Shown here: positions 24,841-34,358 of the stretch, piece after piece | Layout: every line of letters starts with the position of its first letter | How positions within the stretch are numbered: position 1 is the stretch's first letter | Assembly (NCBI GenBank): GCA_938015595.1 | Contig: CALLPI010000015.1 | Location: 1 to 64,000, forward strand | Origin: an uncultured Saprospiraceae bacterium | GTDB lineage: Bacteria > Bacteroidota > Bacteroidia > Chitinophagales > Saprospiraceae | Reading direction: 5' to 3' | DNA length: 64,000 nt | The notes under the pieces: model-generated | The model's database searches: none | Seen by the model: the letters and a program-made list of their open reading frames with translations, nothing else | Told to the model about the DNA's origin: nothing | Position numbers and translations under genes: made by a program

Positions 24841-26628
24841 ATGAGTACATTTGTTGTGTCGGCGCGCAAGTATCGCCCTACCCGCTTCGAGGAGGTGGTA
24901 GGCCAGGCGCACGTATCCAATACTTTGAAAAACGCGCTCCAGACCGGCCATCTGGCGCATGCCTTTCTGTTTTGCGGCCCGCGCGGCGTAGGCAAAACTA
25001 CCTGTGCCCGCATACTGGCCAAAGTCATCAACTGCCAAAAAGTAAGTACGGACTGGGAGCCGTGCAATACCTGCGACTCCTGTCGGGCTTTCCAGGAGAA
25101 TGCCTCCTTCAATATCACCGAACTGGATGCCGCCTCCAACAACTCGGTAGATGCCATGCGCGCCCTCATTGAACAAGTGCGCTTTCAGCCCCAGCAGGGC
25201 AAGTATAAGGTATTCATCATTGACGAGGTGCACATGCTCTCCACAGCAGCGTTCAATGCCTTCCTAAAAACGCTGGAGGAGCCGCCGCCTTACGCCATCT
25301 TCATACTAGCTACCACCGAGAAGCACAAAATACTGCCCACCATCCTGTCGCGTTGCCAGATTTACGATTTCCGGCGCATCACCGTGCAAGACATCCTGCA
25401 ACACCTGCGCTACATCTGCACCCAGGAGGGCATACGCGCCGACGATGCTGCCTTGCACATCATAGCCCAAAAAGCCGATGGCGCCCTGCGCGATGCGCTC
25501 TCTATTTTTGACCGCATGGTAGCTGCCGGCCAGAATGAAGTGCGCTATGAGGTGGTGCTCGACAACCTTAATATACTGGACTACGACTACTACTTTCGAG
25601 TGGTGGACAGCCTGCTAGCCGAAGACCTCGCCGGCCTACTCATGCTCTTCGATGAGATACTGCGCAAGGGGTTTGAGCCTGACATCTTCATGCTTGGCCT
25701 GGCAGAACATCTCCGTAACTTGCTGGTATGCAAAGATGAAGCCACCTTGCAACTGCTCGAAGCCGGCGATACCCTTCGTGAGCGCTACCGCCAACAGGCC
25801 GATTTGGCACCTAGTGCCTTTCTGGTAACAGCGCTCAATCTGGCCAATGAATGCGACCTGCATTACAAAACCGCCCGCAACAAACGCTTGCATACTGAAC
25901 TGGCACTCATCAAAATGACTTACATCCAGCGCGCTGTGACCCGTACGCCGTTTGAGGTCTCAGCTGATACCCCAGAAAAAAAAACACCTGACGTAAGCAC
26001 ACCTACCTCTACTGCACAAAATCCGACCCCCACAACCACGCCGCTCAGGATACCCGAAATATCCGATGAAGCAGCCTTGGCGCCCTCCATAGTGGCTGAG
26101 CCTGAGCCTAAACCCTTGCTCCACCTACAAGAAAACCCTACGCTGCGCGTCAAGAGCCAATATAGCCTCGGCAAACTAGAAGAACTGGAACAACTGCTCC
26201 ACGCCAACGGCGAAACCCGAGCCGAGGTTAAGGTAAGTCAGGTGCCCGAACTCACTGCTGATAACCTAAAAACAGCTTGGGATGCCTACATCCAACAACT
26301 GCAACTGGACACCATCAAGCCTTTCTTACAACAAGCCAAACTTCAACTTCAGCATACGGAAATCACCGCCATCGTCCACTCGCAGATTGCTCAAAGCACC
26401 CTGCGCGAACAGCAGCAACCCATCATGGAATTTCTGCGCAACTATTTTGGCCAAAAGGCCCTCAGTATGCAAATTGTGATCCAGAAGAGCGACGCCTCCC
26501 AGCACGCCGCACTCGAGCGCATCGCTCCCCTGAACAACCGCGACAAACTGCGCCTCATGCAGCAGATTAACCCCACTGTGAGGGTGCTGTGGGAGCGCCT
26601 TGCCTTAGGGCTGCCGGAGGAAGGGTAG
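24841..26628 (+). CDS. dnaX: DNA polymerase III subunit gamma/tau
   Basis: A 595-residue clamp-loader ATPase. It starts with the family-typical VSARKYRPTRFEEVVGQ, has Walker A GPRGVGKT (46-53), a zinc-binding cysteine group CNTCDSC, Walker B IIDEVHMLS, and the SRC motif LSRCQIYDF. Domain III follows to ~360. A low-complexity linker rich in T/P (residues ~385-420) joins a C-terminal tau-like domain (YIQQLQLDTIKPFLQQAKLQL). Length is that of full tau; I see no obvious slippery frameshift site producing gamma, though A-runs such as the one at 25975-25983 occur. Confidence 0.95.
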   Translation: MSTFVVSARKYRPTRFEEVVGQAHVSNTLKNALQTGHLAHAFLFCGPRGVGKTTCARILAKVINCQKVSTDWEPCNTCDSCRAFQENASFNITELDAASNNSVDAMRALIEQVRFQPQQGKYKVFIIDEVHMLSTAAFNAFLKTLEEPPPYAIFILATTEKHKILPTILSRCQIYDFRRITVQDILQHLRYICTQEGIRADDAALHIIAQKADGALRDALSIFDRMVAAGQNEVRYEVVLDNLNILDYDYYFRVVDSLLAEDLAGLLMLFDEILRKGFEPDIFMLGLAEHLRNLLVCKDEATLQLLEAGDTLRERYRQQADLAPSAFLVTALNLANECDLHYKTARNKRLHTELALIKMTYIQRAVTRTPFEVSADTPEKKTPDVSTPTSTAQNPTPTTTPLRIPEISDEAALAPSIVAEPEPKPLLHLQENPTLRVKSQYSLGKLEELEQLLHANGETRAEVKVSQVPELTADNLKTAWDAYIQQLQLDTIKPFLQQAKLQLQHTEITAIVHSQIAQSTLREQQQPIMEFLRNYFGQKALSMQIVIQKSDASQHAALERIAPLNNRDKLRLMQQINPTVRVLWERLALGLPEEG

Positions 26629-26688
26629 GGGAGCGCTTGGCCAATAGCCGTTTTTTACAGACTTTTGCGCTATAAATACCCGAAAAAC

Positions 26689-27267
26689 ATGATTCGACGA
26701 TCCTTGATGGCGGCTTTGCTTTGCCTCAGTATGACAGGGGCGGCACTGGCCCAGTGCAAAGTTTCCATAGAAACAATAGACGACATTGACAGCACCCGGT
26801 TGGTCGTTTCTGAGCCCATCAATGTTGGCCTTATGGTACCCTCCAATCATCGTACTGCCGAGGGTATGTTGATGGTAGAGGAGGCCAAGCTGCTTTTCTG
26901 CTTTTCTGAAAACGATACGCTGGGAGCCTTCTTTCTTACTGTTGCAGCCGCTGAACGCGACTACTACGGCATAGACAACGGCAATAACGTATTTCTCATC
27001 CTGGCCGACGGTACGCTACTGGAACTGATGAACTACCCCGACCGAGGCACACTCGATAGCAAAACCCTCATGCGCGTGTACATGCACACCTGTGTAATGC
27101 CCGTGGACTTTTTCTACCTCTTGTGCGATACTTATATTGACCGTATTCGCATTGTGTACAAAGGCCACAAGCGCAACATCAAGCTGCTGCCCGAACAGCA
27201 GGAAGAAGTGCGCAAGGCCATTCGATGTGTAGGCGAAAAACTTTATTTTTATCCGTTTCGGCCCTGA
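26689..27267 (+). CDS. Secreted protein of unknown function
   Basis: A 192-residue protein with a signal peptide (MIRRSLMAALLCLSMTGAALAQ). ATG 26689 is chosen over an in-frame TTG at 26665. The mature part has a conserved-looking pattern of beta strands (LFLILADGTLLEL-like) and a charged C-terminus (HKRNIKLLPEQQEEVRKAIRCVGEKL). No domain was recognised. It is flanked by dnaX and a cytochrome-c peroxidase on the same strand, with gaps of 60 bp each, giving no strong functional hint. Confidence 0.6.
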   Translation: MIRRSLMAALLCLSMTGAALAQCKVSIETIDDIDSTRLVVSEPINVGLMVPSNHRTAEGMLMVEEAKLLFCFSENDTLGAFFLTVAAAERDYYGIDNGNNVFLILADGTLLELMNYPDRGTLDSKTLMRVYMHTCVMPVDFFYLLCDTYIDRIRIVYKGHKRNIKLLPEQQEEVRKAIRCVGEKLYFYPFRP

Positions 27268-27326
27268 CAAGATTCTGGTAATCGAACTCAAACCTACTTT
27301 GCTTTAGCGTTGTTTTTTAGCCAGCC

Positions 27327-28391
27327 ATGTGGCGCTACATTCTTTTGATCGCTCTGCTCTCAGGACTATTGTGGCAATGCATGCGCATGGAGCGCAATGC
27401 CTTGACGCACCTTTCGTACAATCCTACGCCGTATGTGCTGGAAGAACCAGCAGGTTTCGTGCGCATGGTCATTCCTGAGGACAATCCGCTCACTCACGAG
27501 GGTATAGCCCTGGGGCGGCGGCTGTTTTTTGACCCGCTGCTCTCTGTAGATTCCACCGTGTCTTGCGCCACTTGCCACCTGCCTCATTTGGCTTTTACCG
27601 ACGGCCAGGTGCAAAGTGTTGGCGTGCAAGGCCGGAGAGGTCGGCGCAATGCTCCCACGCTGTTCAATATAGGCTATCTGTACAAAGGCCTGTTTTGGGA
27701 TGGCCGGGTGGCTACGCTTGAAGCGCAGTCGCTTCACCCTGTGACTGACTCCATAGAAATGGCCAATACCTGGCCAGAGGTGGAGCGCCGGCTGAGACAG
27801 CATCCTGAATATCCAGCTTGGTTTCGCCAAGCCTTTGGCATACGCCGTAGCAGCCAGATAGACAGCACGCTGATAGCCAAAGCACTAGCGCAATTTCAGC
27901 GCACGCTTATTAGTGCCAACGCCAGGTTTGACCGCAAGATGCGAGGCGAACTCGCCTTTACCCCGCAGGAGCAGCGTGGATGGACTATCTTTTTTGATGC
28001 ATCTCCGGATGTGCCACATGCTGAGTGCGCCCACTGCCATGCCGACCCCCTTTTCACCACTCTGGAATTTGCCAATAATGGTATAGATACTGTGCCCTCT
28101 CTGGAGCACTTCCCCGACCGCGGGCGTGGCGCCGTTACCGGCAATCGCTACGACAACGGCATGTTTCGCGTGCCTACCTTGCGCAACATTGCCTTTACAG
28201 CCCCCTACATGCACGACGGGCGCTTCGCCACCCTGGGGCAGGTGATTGATCACTACGTCTCTGGCGGGCATTATGCTGATAACCTCAATCCCAATATCAG
28301 GCCCTTGCACCTCAGCCCTGCCGACAAGGCTGACCTTATTGCCTTTTTGCACACCCTCACGGACTCTACCGCCTTGCAGCGGGCATATTAG
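27327..28391 (+). CDS. Di-heme cytochrome-c peroxidase / MauG family protein
   Basis: A 354-residue envelope di-heme protein. The N-terminus (YILLIALLSGLLWQC) ends in a cysteine consistent with a lipoprotein, and the mature chain begins soon after. Two c-type heme motifs are present, CATCH (near residue 78) and CAHCH (near 235). The pattern GRRLFFDPLLS..VSCATCHLP, RNAPTLFNIGY, FWDGR and the late RVPTLRNIAFTAPYMHDGRFATL is diagnostic for CcpA/MauG-type enzymes. They reduce hydrogen peroxide or perform oxidative protein modification. No obvious electron-donor cytochrome is adjacent. Confidence 0.93.
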   Translation: MWRYILLIALLSGLLWQCMRMERNALTHLSYNPTPYVLEEPAGFVRMVIPEDNPLTHEGIALGRRLFFDPLLSVDSTVSCATCHLPHLAFTDGQVQSVGVQGRRGRRNAPTLFNIGYLYKGLFWDGRVATLEAQSLHPVTDSIEMANTWPEVERRLRQHPEYPAWFRQAFGIRRSSQIDSTLIAKALAQFQRTLISANARFDRKMRGELAFTPQEQRGWTIFFDASPDVPHAECAHCHADPLFTTLEFANNGIDTVPSLEHFPDRGRGAVTGNRYDNGMFRVPTLRNIAFTAPYMHDGRFATLGQVIDHYVSGGHYADNLNPNIRPLHLSPADKADLIAFLHTLTDSTALQRAY

Positions 28392-28697
28392 GCTCGGCTA
28401 TTTGGTCATTTCGGAGCACATTTTCTCTTTTTTTGCGCTATTAGCTTTATTACACAGGCCATGCGGGGTAAATTGCAGTTGAAATTTGCCCGCTGGCATC
28501 AGCGCCTGAAGATATCGTAGTTGTGTAAATAACCTGTTGCATACTCCGAAAGCCAATTTTCACAAGGTTTTTTTCGTCGCAATACCCTTTCATACACATC
28601 CTGGCGTCAAAGCCTGAGCATTTGACCGGACAATACCTGCGAGTACATCGGTTCTAGGCTGGTGCGCCCCCTGCTATCCCAACTCCGTAAAATAATA
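28392..28697. other. Intergenic region upstream of the helicase promoter
   Basis: About 300 bp without a supportable gene. An imperfect hairpin at 28463-28493 pairs GCGGG..AAATT with AATTT..CCGC around GCAGTTGA; two internal mismatches interrupt it and no T-run follows, so it is not a convincing terminator. Confidence 0.35.
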
Positions 28698-28728
28698 TTT
28701 GGATATACGGAAAACAATTGTACCTTTG
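28698..28728 (+). promoter_or_regulatory. Consensus Bacteroidota promoter of the DEAD-box helicase
   Basis: TTTG (28698-28701), a spacer of exactly 19 bp and TACCTTTG (28721-28728) match the primary-sigma consensus perfectly. The predicted start near 28735 gives a leader of roughly 170 nt before ATG 28909. That leader contains a perfect 7-bp stem (GCGCTGA 28861-28867 / TCAGCGC 28875-28881) close to the start codon. Confidence 0.65.
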
Positions 28729-28908
28729 CCGCCGATTTTAAATTTCCATACATCCACACTACGCGATGTGTCTTTCCCTTAAATGGGAATTCCTTCTTTT
28801 TCAGCTTGGTGGGTCGCGCGTTAACGGATGGCATGGAGCGTCTGTTAACCGGGGTTTGGCGCGCTGAGGAGTTGTCAGCGCTCCGCCCAACATGATTTTG
28901 ATTGTAAA

Positions 28909-30630
28909 ATGACGACTACCACTTTTGAAACCCTGGGCCTTTCGGAAGCCTTGCTCCGGGCAGTTTCTGACATGGGGTTCACCTACGCCACGCCCATCCA
29001 GGCCGCAGCTATCCCAGTACTGCTTACTGGCAAGGACATTATCGGCCAGGCGCAAACCGGCACTGGCAAAACGGCTGCCTTCGGCATACCACTGCTGGAG
29101 CGCATGAAGCCCCAGACTACCGGAGTACAGGCCATCATCTTGTGCCCTACGCGGGAGTTGTGCCTTCAGGTAGCTGACGAGATGAAGAAACTGGCTGCTC
29201 ATCGCCCAGATGTAAAAGTACTGGCTATTTACGGTGGCGACTCCTACGACCGCCAGATCAAAGCCCTCAAAAGCGGCGCCAACGTGGTGGTGGGCACCCC
29301 TGGCCGGGTAATTGACCATATTGAGCGCAAGACGCTCAAACTGGAGCAAATTCATACCGTGGTGCTCGATGAAGCTGACGAAATGCTCAATATGGGCTTC
29401 CGCGACGACATGGAAAGCATCCTGGCCGAAACGCCCGAAACCCGCCAGACGGTGCTCTTCTCCGCTACCATGCCCAAAGAGATTCTGGCACTGACCAAGC
29501 GCTTCCAGCGCGAAGCCGAACTCATTAAGGTTGTACGTGGAGAGCTGACCAACAGCAACACGGAGCAATTTTATCTCGACATCAAGCCCGGCGCCAAGTT
29601 GGAGGTACTCTGCCGCCTCATGGACGTACATCAACTCGGCCTAGCGCTCGTATTTTGCAACCAGAAACGCACGGTAGACGAAGTAGCCGAGAAACTGCGC
29701 GAACGCGGCCTCCCTGCCGAAGCCCTACACGGCGACCTACCCCAGGCTGCTCGCAACGTGGTAATGAACCGCTTTCGCAGCGGCAGCCTCAACCTTCTCA
29801 TTGCTACCGACGTAGCCGCCCGCGGCATTGATGTGGACGACGTGGACGCCGTCATCAACTTTGACATACCCTACGACCCCGAAGTGTATGTGCATCGCAT
29901 TGGCCGTACTGGCCGTGCCGGGCGCAGCGGCAAGGCCTTCTCGCTGGTGACCGGTGCCGAACGCCGACGCCTGCGTGACATCAGCCACTACACCAAAGTG
30001 GAAGTGCAGCGTATGACCGTGCCTTCCTTTCAGGAGGTAGTGCGCGTTAGGCGGCAGCAGTTTAGCCAGCGCGTAGCCGATCTCATCGAGGCTGGTGGCC
30101 TGGAGCCTTATGCTGGTCTGCTGACCAAACTCCAAGAAAATGGTTATACCGTAGAGCAAATAGTGGCTGCACTGGTGAAAATGAACTTCGGCGAGTTCAA
30201 AAACGAGTTTATTCATGAAAATCTGGACGCCGGCGCTGAGCGCAAATCAGCTACCCGCAGAGAGTTTGCCCATTACAAAGCAGAGCCGAAAAACGCCTTC
30301 AAGAGTAAAAATGGCTACGCCGAGCGCTCCATGTCGCGTGCCGAGCGCTACGACAAGAAGTCGGGCAAGCCTTACGCGTCTGGTAGGCAAAGCGGTATGA
30401 CCCGCCTGGTTATCAACATTGGCAAGCAGGAAAAAATAAGCCCCTCCAACATCGTGGGCGCCATAGCTGGTGAGTCGGGTATTCCTGGCAGTGTACTTGG
30501 CCAGATTGACATCTTTGACCGCCACACCAGCGTGGATGTACCAGCTTCGTTGGTGCAGGAGGTGTTGCGCGGTATGTCAAGAGCCAAGATCAAAGGCAAA
30601 AAAGTGAAGGTAAGCGTGCAGGAAGCCTAA
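28909..30630 (+). CDS. DEAD-box ATP-dependent RNA helicase (DeaD/CshA/DbpA-like)
   Basis: A 573-residue helicase. All core motifs are visible: Q motif (TPIQAAAIP), motif I AQTGTGKT (48-55), Ia PTRELCLQVA, VLDEADEML (motif II), FSATMP (III), VFCNQKRTVDE (IV), ATDVAARGIDVDDV (V) and HRIGRTGRAGR (VI). After a basic spacer (~430-490), the C-terminus (MTRLVINIGKQEKISPSNIVGAIAGESGIPG..IDIFD) is a DbpA-type RNA-binding domain, implying rRNA or general RNA remodelling. The long structured leader resembles the cold-regulated leaders of this gene class. Confidence 0.95.
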   Translation: MTTTTFETLGLSEALLRAVSDMGFTYATPIQAAAIPVLLTGKDIIGQAQTGTGKTAAFGIPLLERMKPQTTGVQAIILCPTRELCLQVADEMKKLAAHRPDVKVLAIYGGDSYDRQIKALKSGANVVVGTPGRVIDHIERKTLKLEQIHTVVLDEADEMLNMGFRDDMESILAETPETRQTVLFSATMPKEILALTKRFQREAELIKVVRGELTNSNTEQFYLDIKPGAKLEVLCRLMDVHQLGLALVFCNQKRTVDEVAEKLRERGLPAEALHGDLPQAARNVVMNRFRSGSLNLLIATDVAARGIDVDDVDAVINFDIPYDPEVYVHRIGRTGRAGRSGKAFSLVTGAERRRLRDISHYTKVEVQRMTVPSFQEVVRVRRQQFSQRVADLIEAGGLEPYAGLLTKLQENGYTVEQIVAALVKMNFGEFKNEFIHENLDAGAERKSATRREFAHYKAEPKNAFKSKNGYAERSMSRAERYDKKSGKPYASGRQSGMTRLVINIGKQEKISPSNIVGAIAGESGIPGSVLGQIDIFDRHTSVDVPASLVQEVLRGMSRAKIKGKKVKVSVQEA

Positions 30631-30747
30631 AGCCATGCCCGTGAGGCAGCGAAAAAATGCCCTTGCAAGACACAAAGTGCTACGAAAAAGGTGAATGTTT
30701 GGGAAAAGCCCTATATTTCGCCTTCAAGAAATGCAAACTGTACTTGT

Positions 30748-31782
30748 ATGAAGCAATTTCGACTGCTCATTTTATGCCTCAATACCCTGTGGTTCAGCAC
30801 TCTGGATGCTCAGGATATACACTACACCCTGTTCAACATGTCGCCTATGACACTTAACCCCGCCCTCACCGGCGCATATGAGGGTACGGCGCGGATAGGG
30901 GGGATTTATCGCAATCAGTGGGCTAATGTCATTAGCCGGCCTTATGTTACGCCGGGTGTGTACCTGGATGCTCCTATAATTCGGGGATTTGGCAAGAAGG
31001 ACTGGGTAGGCGTAGGCGCCGTGAACCTCACCGACCGAGTGGGCAACCTCTTCATGGAGACCACCTACTCTGGCCTTTCGCTGGCTTATCACGCCAGCGT
31101 GGGCAAGTCCTCGGTGTTCACCTTAGGCCTGCAGGGTGCTCGGGTGCAGCGCAAGCTGGAGATCAATCAAATGGCCCGCTTTGCCGACCAGTACGACATC
31201 AGCACCCGCAGTTTTACGGGCGGTACAGGTGATCTAGACAGAACCAATGTCAATACCAATATCAATTATACAGATATCAATGCAGGCCTGCTGTTTCGCA
31301 CCAAACTCGACGGCAGTCGTACTCTGGAAATGGGGTTGTCCGCTTTCCACCTCAACACCCCCCGCTACTCCATGAACCGCACTACCAACCGCAACAGCAG
31401 AGAAGCGCGCCGCCCTATGCGCCTGGCATTGCATGGGCAGTACTATACGCCACTCAAAAGCAAGTGGGGACTGCAGCCCACGGTGCTATTGCAAACTACA
31501 AGCGGCGCATTCGAAGGCATTGGCCAAGTATGGGGCGTCTACAACTTGAAAAAAGACGTAAACCTCAATGTAGGTGCTGGCTATCGCGTAGGCGATGCCC
31601 TGCAAATTCTCGTAGGTATGGACTACGAAGACTTGCGCGTAGCTGCCAGCTATGACATGAACGTCTCCTCTTTGGCTGCTGTGAGCCAAACCGTGGGTGG
31701 ATTTGAAATCTCCGCCTGGTACGTGCTCAAGATGTATAAAAAGCCCGACGTCAAACCGGTTATATTTTGCCCACGTTTTTAA
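30748..31782 (+). CDS. Type IX secretion membrane protein, PorP/SprF family
   Basis: A 344-residue outer-membrane barrel with signal peptide (MKQFRLLILCLNTLWFSTLDAQ). The mature N-terminus QDIHYTLFNMSPMTLNPALTGAYEGTARIGGIYRNQW is the PorP/SprF hallmark. The chain continues as repeated barrel strands and ends with GGFEISAWYVLKMYKKPDVKPVIFCPRF. PorP/SprF proteins work with the T9SS in secretion or surface anchoring, and commonly pair with an OmpA/PorE partner, which is what follows 65 bp downstream. ATG 30748 is preferred over 30691 because it starts the signal peptide. Confidence 0.92.
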   Translation: MKQFRLLILCLNTLWFSTLDAQDIHYTLFNMSPMTLNPALTGAYEGTARIGGIYRNQWANVISRPYVTPGVYLDAPIIRGFGKKDWVGVGAVNLTDRVGNLFMETTYSGLSLAYHASVGKSSVFTLGLQGARVQRKLEINQMARFADQYDISTRSFTGGTGDLDRTNVNTNINYTDINAGLLFRTKLDGSRTLEMGLSAFHLNTPRYSMNRTTNRNSREARRPMRLALHGQYYTPLKSKWGLQPTVLLQTTSGAFEGIGQVWGVYNLKKDVNLNVGAGYRVGDALQILVGMDYEDLRVAASYDMNVSSLAAVSQTVGGFEISAWYVLKMYKKPDVKPVIFCPRF

Positions 31783-31847
31783 AGTATCTGTACGCAATAT
31801 AGCTTCTGAATATGAACGTTTTTTCTCATGGCAAACCACTTCGCTAT

Positions 31848-34355
31848 ATGAAACGCTTGTTTTTTTGCCTGGCCTTGGGGTTGCTCTTCACCGTGCAAGG
31901 CTGGACGCAACCCATCCGAAAAGCCAACTACGACAAACTCATTGAACTGGCCCATGAGTTATTACAGCGCAAAGACTATTATAACGCCATCCTAAAGTTT
32001 GAAGAAGCCTTTGCCGAAAAGGAAGATAAGGCGCTGCTGCCCATACTGGCCGACCTCAACTACCTGGTACGTGACTATGGCAAGGCCGAGCGCTATTACG
32101 CCCGCATCCTGCGTACAGACAAGACCGATGAGTTTGCTGCTAAACGCTACTTTTATGCCCGCTCGCTCAAAATGAACGGCAAATACGAAGAGGCCATTGC
32201 AGAGTTTCAAAAAGTGTTGCAGGCTACTACCCAAGACTCCTTGCTCGTACTCATACGCAATGAAATTTCTGGTGCAGAAGCCGCCCTAGAGCTCGGCATT
32301 GCCAACTCCGACGGCACGATTGGCAAGGGAGTCAAGCTCGAAAATGCCGGGCGCGAAGTCAACTCGCCCAATTCGGAATACTCCCCCACCTACGGCCCCG
32401 ACGGCAACCTCTACTTCGTGGGCTTCAACAACAAGGAAGTCATTGTCAATGATGACAAAAACCCCAATCGCTTTGCTCAGGTGTTTCGCTCTGCCCCCAG
32501 CGACCGCGGATGGAAAAAACCCGAACCGCTCGACAGCAAGATCAACCGGCCAGAATCACACACCGTCAACATCAGTTTCTCACACAAAGATAATCGCGTC
32601 TATATCTCGCGCGCCGAACTAGAGGGCAACACCCGCAGTGCTGGCAAAATTTATGTAGCTGCCGGCGTGGACGGTGCCGCCAATGAAGTGAAGGGCATCA
32701 ACGGCGACTACGTGGTGCTGCATCCGGCGGTGGGCGAGCTATTTGGCAAGGAAGTACTCTATTTCTCCTCCAATATGCCCGGTGGCTATGGCGGTTTTGA
32801 CCTTTACTACGCCACCCGCATCGGCGACGGCGAGTACAGTACGCCTGTAAATCTGGGCGACAAGATCAACACCCCAGGTAATGAAGAAACTCCTTTCTTC
32901 CGCGATGGCACGCTCTATTTTAGCTCTGACGGACATCCCACTTTCGGTGGCTATGATCTGTTTTTCACCGTATGGGACGGCACAGCCTGGAGCGCACCTC
33001 AGAACATGGGCGCTGGCTTCAACACCAGCGTGGACGACCAGTTTCTCAGTCTCGATAAAGAAGGCTACAAGGGTTTTCTTACGTCCAACCGGCCGGGCGG
33101 GCGTTCACTGCGCAGCAAAACCTGTTGCGACGACATCTTTAGCTTTGAAATAGCCCGCATATCCGCCAACCTCGTCGTGGGCGTATTCGATGAGACGCGC
33201 AAGCCTCTCAACGGTGCTACCGTAGACCTCGTCGAAATGCAGTTTGACCAACCTGGCAAAATTGCCAGCCGCAGCAACCCCAGTGGCAATCGCTACGATT
33301 ATCCGCTCACCTTGGATATGCCCTATAAAATCTTGGTAAGTAAAGAAGGGTACTATCCTGATTCTGCTAGTATTAATACAGCTGGACTCAAAGAGAGTAA
33401 AACCTTTGAGCAGCGCTTCTATCTCAAGCCCAAACCTGTGCCGCCCCCTGTACCCGAGTACGACACCATCACCATAGAAAAGCCCATTGTGCTGGAAAAC
33501 ATCCTCTACGATTTCGACAAGGATGTCATCAAGCCCGAAGCCGAGCCCGACCTCAGGGTGGTGTTTGAATTGATGACCGAATACCCTGATATGGTCATTG
33601 AACTTAGCTCACATACGGACAACCGCGGCAACGACGCCTACAACAAAGATCTCTCGCAGCGCCGCGCCGAAGCTGCACGTCGCTGGCTTATGCGCCAAGG
33701 TATAGCCCGTGAGCGTATCAATGCCGTAGGCTATGGCGAGACTGTGCCCCAAACCGTAACTGCCAAGATGGCTGCTGAGCACCCCTTCCTCAAGGAAGGT
33801 GACAAACTCACGCCAGAATACATTGACAAGCTGGCCACTGAGGAGCAAAAGGAAATTGCCCATGCCCTCAATCGCCGTACCGAGTTCAAGATTATAAAAG
33901 GCCCCACCAGTATCATCATCAAGAGTACGCGCCTCAAAAAAGTAGAACCTACCACCAAACCAGCGCCCAAGAAAAATGCTATGCCAGCATCTGCCGACAC
34001 TGTGCCGGCGCCGAAGCCTGCTGCCAGCGCGCCCAAAATGGAGTTTAAAGAAAAACTGGTGGACTTTGGCGTGGTGAAAAAGGGCGAAAAGCGTACCCAT
34101 GCTTTTGAGTTTGTCAACAAAGGCACAGCGGACATTGTCATTGCCCTCGTCTCAGCCTGCGATTGCACCTCGGTGGAATACTCTAGAGAACCGGTAAAAC
34201 CCGGCGAAAAAGGCGTGCTGTTGGTAACTTTTGACAGCTCGGAGAAAGACCACGCCGAAACCATTGACGTGGATATCTTTCTAGACCACATAGATCCCGC
34301 AACAGACATGCCAGTTATTGTGCGGGTGCAATACAAGTTTGACATAGCCAAATGA
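31848..34355 (+). CDS. PorE-like OmpA family protein with C-terminal DUF1573/ASH domain
   Basis: An 835-residue envelope protein with signal peptide (MKRLFFCLALGLLFTVQGW). Order of parts: TPR-like repeats (~25-150); a PD40/WD40-like propeller (~170-430; YSPTYGPDGNLYFVG, LYFSSDGHPTFGGYDLFF, TSNRPGG); a carboxypeptidase-regulatory-like domain (~437-530); and an OmpA peptidoglycan-binding domain (~548-685; LYDFDKDVIKPEA, SSHTDNRGNDAYNKDLSQRRA). This is the architecture of T9SS PorE. Uniquely, a DUF1573/ASH-like domain follows (~730-835; VDFGVVKKGEKRTHAFEF, ACDCTS). It is paired with PorP upstream, and a DUF58 gene starts 3 bp after its stop. Confidence 0.85.
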   Translation: MKRLFFCLALGLLFTVQGWTQPIRKANYDKLIELAHELLQRKDYYNAILKFEEAFAEKEDKALLPILADLNYLVRDYGKAERYYARILRTDKTDEFAAKRYFYARSLKMNGKYEEAIAEFQKVLQATTQDSLLVLIRNEISGAEAALELGIANSDGTIGKGVKLENAGREVNSPNSEYSPTYGPDGNLYFVGFNNKEVIVNDDKNPNRFAQVFRSAPSDRGWKKPEPLDSKINRPESHTVNISFSHKDNRVYISRAELEGNTRSAGKIYVAAGVDGAANEVKGINGDYVVLHPAVGELFGKEVLYFSSNMPGGYGGFDLYYATRIGDGEYSTPVNLGDKINTPGNEETPFFRDGTLYFSSDGHPTFGGYDLFFTVWDGTAWSAPQNMGAGFNTSVDDQFLSLDKEGYKGFLTSNRPGGRSLRSKTCCDDIFSFEIARISANLVVGVFDETRKPLNGATVDLVEMQFDQPGKIASRSNPSGNRYDYPLTLDMPYKILVSKEGYYPDSASINTAGLKESKTFEQRFYLKPKPVPPPVPEYDTITIEKPIVLENILYDFDKDVIKPEAEPDLRVVFELMTEYPDMVIELSSHTDNRGNDAYNKDLSQRRAEAARRWLMRQGIARERINAVGYGETVPQTVTAKMAAEHPFLKEGDKLTPEYIDKLATEEQKEIAHALNRRTEFKIIKGPTSIIIKSTRLKKVEPTTKPAPKKNAMPASADTVPAPKPAASAPKMEFKEKLVDFGVVKKGEKRTHAFEFVNKGTADIVIALVSACDCTSVEYSREPVKPGEKGVLLVTFDSSEKDHAETIDVDIFLDHIDPATDMPVIVRVQYKFDIAK

Positions 34356-34358
34356 GAA

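Noticed and set aside
28607..28895. Short frames in the helicase leader
   Set aside because: They overlap the predicted promoter or leader and show no protein family features; a leader peptide cannot be excluded but is unsupported.
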